Shown here piece by piece: positions 6,712 through 12,244 of a DNA stretch of 12,244 bases. A model generated the notes under the pieces. It saw only the letters and a list, made by a program, of their open reading frames with translations. It did no database searches and had not been told where the DNA came from. Source of the stretch: Balneolaceae bacterium (GTDB lineage: Bacteria > Bacteroidota > Rhodothermia > Balneolales > Balneolaceae); contig SKGY01000200.1 of assembly GCA_007117235.1 (NCBI GenBank), forward strand, positions 1 to 12,244, given 5' to 3'. Made by a program: the position numbers and the translations under genes. Each line of letters opens with the position of its first letter. Within the stretch, counting starts at the first letter, position 1.

Positions 6712-7864
6712 TTTCATCGCACTCATTACCATATTTTTACTGACAATGACATTGTCACTTTTCGCTTATCAAACGGATAGTATTGCTCAAACTGCTTCTC
6801 AGCAGCACACAGTTCAATCAGGCGAAACACTTTTCAGTATTGCCAGAGATTATAATCTTACTGTAGGCGATATCCGAAGATGGAATAATCTTGAATCTGA
6901 CAATCTCTCAACCGGACAAGTGTTGAGAATTGCCCCTCCTGTTGCTGATAATCAAATTACCCACACTGTACAACAAGGTGAAACAATGTTTGGCATCTCA
7001 AGAAGGTACAGCGTTACAATTGCTGAAATTCAACAGTGGAATGAATTAAGAAGCACCAATTTAGAAATCGGGCAGGATCTCATCATTTTTCAACAGGACG
7101 AGGAGCAACGCTCAGAAACACCTCCCCCTGCAGAAGCTGAAGAGCAGAGACAATCAATTGTTCGGCAATCTGAAATACCCACAAGTAATACATATTATAT
7201 CGTGAGAAGTGGAGACACTTTAACAAGAATTGCCGGAGAACATAATATGACGGTGAGCGAGCTCAGGCAGCTCAATAATCTTGAGGATGACATGCTTCGA
7301 ATAGGCCAACAACTTACTGTCAGAGAATCCAGATCATCTGCACCCTCGGTTGCTGAAACAGCTGAGAGTTCAACCCCTCAAGGTCGATTTGTTCAGTACA
7401 GGCTTGAATCCGGTGAAAATGCAAATCGTGTTTTACAAAAATTCCAAATGAGTCTTTCTGAACTTCGTTCTCTAAATCCCGGCATTGCCCCTGAATCACT
7501 ATCCTCCGGTCAGAGAATTACGGTTCTTTTACCACCTACAAGAACATTTAGCAACCCATATCGCCGGGGAGCTAATCTGGAGAATCTTGGTCAAGTTGCT
7601 GCATTCAAATATCGGGAAAATGAAATCGCAGCTTCTACTACAAGCGGAGAACTTTATAACCCTGATGAATTAACTGCTGCACATTCAAACATGGCCCTTG
7701 GTAATGTAGTCTACATTGAGAATGCAGCGAATGGTAAAGGTATATTTGTTCGCATTAATGACAGGCATTCAGGAGAAGGGCTCAAACTATCACATAAAGC
7801 ATTCGATATGCTTGGATTTAGTTCAATAGACAGAGCGCAGGTTACGATCTATATGAATAACTGA
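6701..7864 (+). CDS. Exported LysM-repeat protein with C-terminal RlpA-like double-psi beta-barrel
   Basis: Probable peptidoglycan-binding, possibly peptidoglycan-cleaving, periplasmic protein. It begins with a signal peptide (hydrophobic core about residues 5-22, cleavage before about 30). Three clear LysM domains follow at about 36-78, 88-130 and 165-207 (HTVQSGETLFSIA, HTVQQGETMFGIS, YIVRSGDTLTRIA), plus a divergent fourth at about 231-276. A Pro/Glu/Gln-rich linker (about 132-160) and a Ser/Ala-rich linker (about 211-227) separate them. The C-terminal part (about 298-386) matches RlpA: TTSGELYNPDELTAAHS, NGKGIFVRINDR, LSHKAFDMLG. Glu317, His328 and Asp354 have the same spacing (11 and 26 residues) that I recall for the key Glu, His and Asp of Pseudomonas RlpA, a lytic transglycosylase. 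The usual GxASWYG start of the barrel is altered (AAFKYRENEIA). There is no lipobox Cys. The gene overlaps the TPR gene by 11 bp and the CPBP gene by 1 bp (TGATG). Confidence 0.88.
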   Translation: MKSNFIALITIFLLTMTLSLFAYQTDSIAQTASQQHTVQSGETLFSIARDYNLTVGDIRRWNNLESDNLSTGQVLRIAPPVADNQITHTVQQGETMFGISRRYSVTIAEIQQWNELRSTNLEIGQDLIIFQQDEEQRSETPPPAEAEEQRQSIVRQSEIPTSNTYYIVRSGDTLTRIAGEHNMTVSELRQLNNLEDDMLRIGQQLTVRESRSSAPSVAETAESSTPQGRFVQYRLESGENANRVLQKFQMSLSELRSLNPGIAPESLSSGQRITVLLPPTRTFSNPYRRGANLENLGQVAAFKYRENEIAASTTSGELYNPDELTAAHSNMALGNVVYIENAANGKGIFVRINDRHSGEGLKLSHKAFDMLGFSSIDRAQVTIYMNN

Positions 7865-8591
7865 TGAGCGAAAAATCGGCTCAACACTATTTTCGCACTA
7901 CAAGCGGTATTCTATACAGCTATCTCATCTGTTTACCACTCCTTCTTGCATATGAGATACTAATACTTATCTCTCAACCCGGGCAAGACGCTCTCATTCG
8001 AATTTCTGTGGACGTATGGTTCAAATCAATATTTAATGTATTCGGGCTAAATCCAGTTTCGACAACACTTTTGTTGGCCGCGTTATTTGGTGGATACATT
8101 GTTTATAAAAAGCGTCATGAAATGTCATCAATCAGAAAAAAGTACTTTGCTTTTATGCTTGTTGAGGCTTTTGTGTACGCTGTACTGATAAGTTTTACGA
8201 TCGGCTTTTTCCTTGGATCTTTTTTAAATATTTCTTCAGACGGCTACCTTGCCTCATTAACAAAACTTCAATTGATTGCATTATCATTAGGTGCCGGCCT
8301 TTACGAAGAACTATTTTTCAGGGTAATATTGGTAAGCGTCCTGATCTATCTTTTTAACAATTTTTTTGAGGGTAAAAAAACCTCCATTTTACTTGCTACT
8401 ATCGTTGCCGCGCTTATATTTAGCGCTCTGTCCACTACATAGGTGAATATGGCGATACATGGCAGTTAACGTCGTTTTTATTTAGGTTTCTATTTGGCTT
8501 AGCACTAAATCTTGTTTATGTTATTAGAGGATTTGGAATGGCCGCATGGACTCATGCCATATATGATTTGATCGTAATTGCGAATACTTAA
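7864..8591 (+). pseudogene. CPBP-family intramembrane protease homologue, frameshifted
   Basis: Multi-pass membrane protein of the CPBP (CAAX protease/bacteriocin-processing, Abi) family. The open frame from ATG 7864 stops at TAG 8440-8442 after 192 residues. It carries motif 1, EELFFR (Glu148, Glu149, Arg153), and ends in IFSALS just where motif 2 (FxxxxH) should have its His. Reading on in the -1 frame from 8433 gives HYIGEYGDTWQLTSF, a membrane segment FGLALNLVYVIRG, and motif 3 in AAWTHAIYDLIV, ending at TAA 8589-8591. The joined product would be about 242 residues with all three motifs. The simplest explanation is one base lost around 8431-8433 (a run such as CCC read as CC), by mutation or sequencing/assembly error. 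No classic slippery heptamer is present. The start overlaps the LysM gene stop (TGATG), so it is the last gene of the aroC operon. The substrate is unknown; family members act as proteases or, in some cases, have no known catalysis. Confidence 0.85.
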
Positions 8592-8752
8592 ACTGCTTTT
8601 CTCACGTAATATCTGCAGGCATTAAGTTTACTCTACTACTGCGATCAGAATTATCAATTAGACTTCGGTAATTTTTGCTGATAGATTCTTAATGTACTGA
8701 ACGTTTGTTAAGAAGAATTCATTGGTATCTATATTCTATTATCTGATTAATT

Positions 8753-8764
8753 TATAATTATAAT
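8753..8764 (+). promoter_or_regulatory. Tandem TATAAT boxes before the ECF sigma gene, weak promoter candidate
   Basis: The 194-bp gap 8592-8785 holds two back-to-back TATAAT hexamers (8753-8758 and 8759-8764), 21-27 bp before the ATG at 8786, inside a very AT-rich stretch (8726-8770). No good -35 box sits 16-18 nt upstream of either, and I see no GAAC or GGAAT type ECF promoter that would show autoregulation. I also see no terminator for the aroC operon in the gap. Confidence 0.25.
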
Positions 8765-8785
8765 TATTGTTCTGACGAGACAGGG

Positions 8786-9361
8786 ATGGCAGAACTCACT
8801 AAGCAAGAATTACGAAAGCAGGAAGATTTGAATGAGGAGATTATACCTCACTTGGATGCCTTGTACAATTTTGGGCTAAAGCTTACATCTGAACCAAACG
8901 ACGCTGAAGATCTGGTACAAGATACTATTGTAAAGGCCTATCGCTTCTTCAGCAGCTATGAAAAAGGGACAAATGCAAAGGCATGGCTTTTCCGCATTCT
9001 AAAGAATTCTTACATCAACAATTACCGTAAAAAGTCTAAAAAACCACAGGAAGTTGATTATGATGAAGTCGCAACTTTCTATGAGACAATTCGGGCTGAA
9101 AGGACAGAAACGTCTGACCTTGAAGACAAGATGTTTCGTGAGTTGATTGATGATGACATCTCTAATGCTTTGGATGAAATCCCTGAAGATTTCAGAACCG
9201 TTGTACTTTTGTGTGATGTGGAAGACTTCACCTACGAAGAGATAGCCAATATGCTTGATGTTCCAATCGGTACAATCAGATCACGTCTTCATAGAGGAAG
9301 AAATCTATTGAAAGCGCAACTTATGGATTACGCTTCAAAAAGAGGTTATACCCACGACTAA
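8786..9361 (+). CDS. ECF-type RNA polymerase sigma factor, SigR/RpoE-like
   Basis: Extracytoplasmic-function sigma factor that directs RNA polymerase to a stress regulon. The 191 residues contain region 2 (about 20-90; DAEDLVQDTIVKAYRFF, GTNAKAWLFRILKNSYINNY) and region 4 (about 127-181; LDEIPEDFRTVVLLCDVEDF, YEEIANMLDVPIGTIRSRLH, RGRNLL, the helix-turn-helix contacting the -35 element). KGTNAKAWLFRILKNSYINNYRKK and the LLCDVEDFTYEEIA block resemble the SigR (ECF12) group of redox-stress factors, usually paired with a zinc-binding anti-sigma factor encoded next door. None is seen here: the next gene is a convergent histidine kinase. AGGG directly abuts the ATG, closer than normal, so GACGAG at 8774-8779 may act instead. 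The next in-frame Met falls within region 3, so this start is required. Its TAA overlaps the kinase gene stop on the other strand. Target genes cannot be inferred. Confidence 0.92.
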   Translation: MAELTKQELRKQEDLNEEIIPHLDALYNFGLKLTSEPNDAEDLVQDTIVKAYRFFSSYEKGTNAKAWLFRILKNSYINNYRKKSKKPQEVDYDEVATFYETIRAERTETSDLEDKMFRELIDDDISNALDEIPEDFRTVVLLCDVEDFTYEEIANMLDVPIGTIRSRLHRGRNLLKAQLMDYASKRGYTHD

Positions 9362-10650
9362 GCCGGCAGCATAATTCTTATAGTAGTTCCTACCCCCGGC
9401 TCAGACTTCAGAACAAATACTTTCCCGTTGTGATACTCCTCAATTATCCTCTTTGTAAGGCTAAGCCCCAGTCCCCATCCTCTCTTTTTTGTACTGAATC
9501 CAGGTTTAAAGATCTCGTTTATTGATTTTCGGTCAATTCCAGAACCGGTGTCTTCTATATCAATACAGACCTGATCTGAATCTTGTGTCACCCTAATAGC
9601 TACTCGTGCACCTTCTTTATTGGTATCACGCATTGCATCCATCGAGTTCTTGATTAGGTTTTCAATTGCCCATTGAAAAAGCTCCGGATTGATATCGAGT
9701 TTTGCAGAGGTGGTTATTGATTTCTGAACCTCTATATGTTTTCCGAATTGAGGTAACCTTCTGCTCATGTATTCAATCACATCATCAACAATCGGCTCGA
9801 GGCTCAGTCGTTTCAATTCGGGTTTTGACCCAATTTTATTGAACCTTTCAGCAATACCCTTCACTCTGGTAACATCATTTTCAACTTCATAAACTATAGA
9901 GAGCGCATCCTCGTCATTTTGATGTTTATCCTTAAGGAGCTCTAGCCAGCCATACATACTTGAGAGAGGAGTACCCAATTGATGAGCTGCTTCTTTCGCC
10001 ATTCCCACCCAAAGGTTAGACTGTTCTGAACGTGTAATACTTTTATAAGTGGTATATCCAACTCCAATCAGCAGAGCAAGAATACCGAACTGTACGTAAG
10101 GGAAATATCGCAGTAATTGCAGTGTGGGGCTTTCACCGTAGTAGATATACTGCCTCTGAATTTCCGGTCCCAATCCGAACTGGATAGGTATGGGTTCATT
10201 AACTGCAGCATACTTTTCTATAAATAGATTCTGATCTATCGCACCGTCTTCATCTTCGATATTCCTGTAAAGAACAGTGAACCCGGATTCATCAACCACT
10301 AAAACAGGTATATCAAACCGATTTGGCTCAATAATTTGACTAAAAATAAAGTCAGTTGTTGACATACTGCTTTCTGCCCCCAAAATTATTCTTGATAAGC
10401 TGTCAGGCACGTTGGGGTAATCACGAAGTGCATTTGCGACTTCGCTCAAATCACGACTGGCATCTTGATGAATAGGCAGATAATTGAATTCAAATGCTCT
10501 CGCCCATAACTCAATACTTGAGCGTTCCTGAGCCATGATTCTATTGAGAAGAAACTGGTTGTAAACAAATGAAGCTCCGGCTAAAAGAACCAAAAGAGCT
10601 ACCAAGATGATCTTTATTTGGCTGGAGGGGAGTAAACGTTGCATATACAT
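9358..10650 (-). CDS. Membrane sensor histidine kinase, no adjacent response regulator
   Basis: Two-component sensor that autophosphorylates on His and would pass phosphate to a response regulator. The 430 residues show a membrane segment (about 12-32), a periplasmic domain of about 150 residues (33-183) of no type I recognise, a second membrane segment (about 184-201), and a phosphoacceptor helix with H-box AAHQLGTPLSSMYGWLELL (His223). The HATPase domain follows: N-box ENLIKNSMDAM (Asn331, Asn335), G1 DTGSGID (367-373), F/G2 region FKPGFSTKKRGWGLGLSL (381-398) and a GVGTTIRIMLP end. No receiver, PAS or HAMP domain is evident. The start is ambiguous: ATG 10650, or ATG 10644, which has GTGGA about 7 nt upstream. 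It lies 84 bp after clpX on the same strand, with no obvious terminator between, so read-through from clpPX is plausible. It ends convergent with the ECF sigma gene, the stop codons sharing bases 9358-9361. The signal and partner are unknown. Confidence 0.9.
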   Translation of the reverse strand: MYMQRLLPSSQIKIILVALLVLLAGASFVYNQFLLNRIMAQERSSIELWARAFEFNYLPIHQDASRDLSEVANALRDYPNVPDSLSRIILGAESSMSTTDFIFSQIIEPNRFDIPVLVVDESGFTVLYRNIEDEDGAIDQNLFIEKYAAVNEPIPIQFGLGPEIQRQYIYYGESPTLQLLRYFPYVQFGILALLIGVGYTTYKSITRSEQSNLWVGMAKEAAHQLGTPLSSMYGWLELLKDKHQNDEDALSIVYEVENDVTRVKGIAERFNKIGSKPELKRLSLEPIVDDVIEYMSRRLPQFGKHIEVQKSITTSAKLDINPELFQWAIENLIKNSMDAMRDTNKEGARVAIRVTQDSDQVCIDIEDTGSGIDRKSINEIFKPGFSTKKRGWGLGLSLTKRIIEEYHNGKVFVLKSEPGVGTTIRIMLPA

Positions 10651-10734
10651 TCCACGTACGTTAATCAGTAAGGCATCAATATCTTAAAAAGTATGCACCT
10701 TAACTAACTAAACCGATTACAGACTATTGCACTA

Positions 10735-11988
10735 TTATGCGGACGCTTTTCTTTTTTCGTAGATGGGTGGGGCTTTTTTCTCTACGGTTTCGCGGGTGAT
10801 GATGCATCGCTTCACATTCTTCATAGAAGGGATTGTGAACATGATGTCGAGCATTGCATCCTCAAGTATTGAACGGAGTCCGCGGGCACCCGTTTTTCTC
10901 TCTCTTGCTCTTTCAACAACCGCCTGTAAAGCATCTTCTTCAAACTCAAGCTCAACATCTTCCATTTTGAAGAGCTTTTTATACTGCTTGGTGATTGCGT
11001 TTTTAGGCTTAAGCAAGATTTCGGTCATCGCTTCATCAGAAAGCTCTTCTAAACCACAAATAATTGGGAGACGTCCGATGAGCTCGGGAATCAATCCAAA
11101 TTTCTGAAGATCTTCAGGTTCAACCTTGGTAAATATTTTTGGGTCAGATTTGTCAAATTTTACCTGATCGTCAGACTGGAAGCCCATTGAGCTTACTGAC
11201 AATCGCTTGGAAATAATCTCTTCAAGCCCGCTAAATGCGCCACCACAGATAAAAAGAATATCACTTGTATCAAGCTGAATAAAGCTCTGTTCAGGGTGTT
11301 TTCTTCCGCCTTTTGGTGGAATATTCGCCGTGGTGCCCTCTAATATTTTAAGGAGAGCCTGCTGAACACCTTCTCCTGATACATCTCTTGTGATGGATGG
11401 GTTATCACTTTTACGGGATACTTTATCAATTTCGTCTATGTAGATAATTCCACGTTTTGCTCTATCTACATCATAATCGGCAGCTTGCAGCAAATTGCTC
11501 AAGATACTTTCAACATCTTCGCCAACATAACCGGCTTCTGTCAAAACAGTGGCATCAGCAATTGTAATAGGTACGTCAATTACATTGGCAAGTGTTCGAG
11601 CGAGCAATGTTTTACCGGAGCCGGTAGGACCCAAAAGACAAATATTACTCTTCTCGATTTTGGTGTCATCCATCGATATTTCATTACCTGATGACACTCT
11701 TTTGTAGTGATTGTAAACGGCAACAGAGAGTGCTTTTTTGGCATCATCCTGCCCAATCACATACTCATCCAGCTTGGCCTTAATTTCAAGCGGCTTGAGC
11801 ATTGGTCTATACTGCTTGTCTCTGCGACGAGAAAGCGATGCCAAATCACTTTGAATGATACTTGATGCATCTTCAACACAGTGATTACAGATGTATACAT
11901 CGGGACCGGCAACCATTGAATTAACTTCCTGGCTGGATCGTCCGCAAAACGTACAATGGACCAGTTCGTTATCTTTGTTTTTGCTCAT
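10735..11988 (-). CDS. clpX: ClpX, ATP-dependent unfoldase of the ClpXP protease
   Basis: Cytoplasmic AAA+ hexamer that unfolds tagged proteins and feeds them into ClpP. The 417 residues are full length. An N-terminal C4 zinc-binding domain (Cys12, Cys15, Cys34, Cys37) is followed by Walker A GPTGSGKT (120-127), the GYVG pore loop (153-156), Walker B IIYIDE (181-186), the RKH loop (Arg229-His231), the Arg-finger region ELIGR (302-306) and sensor-2 GAR (367-369). The ClpP-docking loop reads Met-Gly-Phe (268-270) where E. coli has Ile-Gly-Phe, a conservative change at the first position. The ATG has no visible Shine-Dalgarno sequence, but the zinc domain starts a few residues later, as in other ClpX proteins. 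The gene begins 31 bp after the clpP stop, so it is probably expressed from the clpP promoter outside the window. Confidence 0.98.
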   Translation of the reverse strand: MSKNKDNELVHCTFCGRSSQEVNSMVAGPDVYICNHCVEDASSIIQSDLASLSRRRDKQYRPMLKPLEIKAKLDEYVIGQDDAKKALSVAVYNHYKRVSSGNEISMDDTKIEKSNICLLGPTGSGKTLLARTLANVIDVPITIADATVLTEAGYVGEDVESILSNLLQAADYDVDRAKRGIIYIDEIDKVSRKSDNPSITRDVSGEGVQQALLKILEGTTANIPPKGGRKHPEQSFIQLDTSDILFICGGAFSGLEEIISKRLSVSSMGFQSDDQVKFDKSDPKIFTKVEPEDLQKFGLIPELIGRLPIICGLEELSDEAMTEILLKPKNAITKQYKKLFKMEDVELEFEEDALQAVVERARERKTGARGLRSILEDAMLDIMFTIPSMKNVKRCIITRETVEKKAPPIYEKRKASA

Positions 11989-12019
11989 AGTTGCCGAATT
12001 TTATTGACCTGTGTGTGCT

Positions 12020-12244
12020 TTACTTTGATTTTTTGTCACGACGCATTACGGTATCAACTAAACCATAATCTTTTGCTTCGTCTGCTGTCATCCACTTGTT
12101 ACGATCAGAATCTTTCATAATTGTTTCAAGAGACTGACCACTGTGATCTGCCAATATCTGGCTAAGCTCTTTTTTAAGCCTTAAAATTTCCTGAGCTTCG
12201 ATTTCAATATCGCTTGCTTGTCCCTGAACACCGCCCAATGGCTG
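12020..12244 (-). CDS. clpP: ClpP protease subunit, C-terminal 74 residues
   Basis: Serine protease barrel that degrades proteins delivered by ClpX. Only the 3' end is in the window: 74 codons plus stop, open to the right edge. It begins [20 protein letters not shown], the segment directly after the catalytic His in ClpP, so the catalytic Ser and His lie just outside. The handle-helix region and the end ([15 protein letters not shown]) are normal. The alignment with E. coli and Bacillus ClpP from HQPLGG onwards needs no gap. At the position of the catalytic Asp (E. coli Asp171, in DTERDRF) the sequence has Asn (DSDRNKW; codon AAC at 12100-12098). A Ser-His-Asn triad is known from Listeria ClpP1, so activity may be reduced or conditional. 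clpX follows 31 bp downstream in the same operon. An apparent TTG start inside this stretch is not a real start. Confidence 0.95.
   Translation of the reverse strand, partial: QPLGGVQGQASDIEIEAQEILRLKKELSQILADHSGQSLETIMKDSDRNKWMTADEAKDYGLVDTVMRRDKKSK

Noticed and set aside
7485..7673. Plus-strand frame inside the LysM/RlpA-like gene
   Set aside because: Out of frame with the conserved LysM and RlpA-like domains, and without recognisable content.
8431..8442. Programmed -1 ribosomal frameshift in the CPBP gene
   Set aside because: No X-XXY-YYZ slippery heptamer or evident downstream stimulatory structure; a simple one-base deletion explains the sequence better.
10654..10661. ACGTACGT palindrome just upstream of the histidine kinase gene
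   Set aside because: A perfect 8-bp palindrome is expected by chance, and it abuts the start codon without further repeats.
10763..11691. Plus-strand frames opposite clpX (10763-11107 and 11485-11691)
   Set aside because: Antisense shadows of a highly conserved gene.

Overview
The window is an ordinary, gene-dense chromosomal segment (roughly 40% GC by eye) from a Gram-negative, probably Bacteroidota-like bacterium. I lean towards Balneolota/Rhodothermota. That is inference from the mix of genes: an MlaE-MlaF-MlaD lipid transporter, a PpiD/SurA-type periplasmic chaperone, a Bacillus/Thermus-type chorismate synthase, a SigR-like ECF sigma factor, and weak or absent Shine-Dalgarno sequences before several genes. 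I see no rRNA, tRNA, CRISPR array, insertion sequence or phage gene.

Layout. The left part (1-4898) is all on the minus strand. In transcription order it holds mlaE-mlaF-mlaD as a tight operon (4898 to 2482), then a PpiD-like chaperone gene with its own candidate promoter and a clear intrinsic terminator (544-567), then the 5' part of ribD, cut by the window edge. A 290-bp divergent region (4899-5188) with a long imperfect hairpin separates mlaE from a plus-strand operon. That operon (5189-8591) is aroC, a small TPR protein, a LysM/RlpA-like cell-wall protein and a CPBP-family membrane protease homologue; its genes overlap or lie 2 bp apart. The protease gene is broken by an apparent one-base deletion near codon 190. 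An ECF sigma factor (8786-9361) follows on the plus strand and meets a histidine kinase gene tail to tail, with the two stop codons overlapping. The right part is minus strand: clpP (only its 3' end in the window), clpX and the histidine kinase.

How the genes work together. Much of the window concerns the envelope and protein quality control: lipid transport across the periplasm (Mla), a membrane-anchored periplasmic chaperone (PpiD), peptidoglycan binding and possible cleavage (LysM/RlpA-like), the cytoplasmic ClpXP protease, and two possible regulators (ECF sigma factor, histidine kinase) with no visible partner genes. aroC and ribD are housekeeping biosynthetic genes.

I did not find a convincing new multi-gene system. 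The points most worth checking are the frameshift in the CPBP gene, an asparagine where the ClpP catalytic aspartate is expected, the hairpin between mlaE and aroC, and the overlapping stops of the sigma factor and kinase genes.
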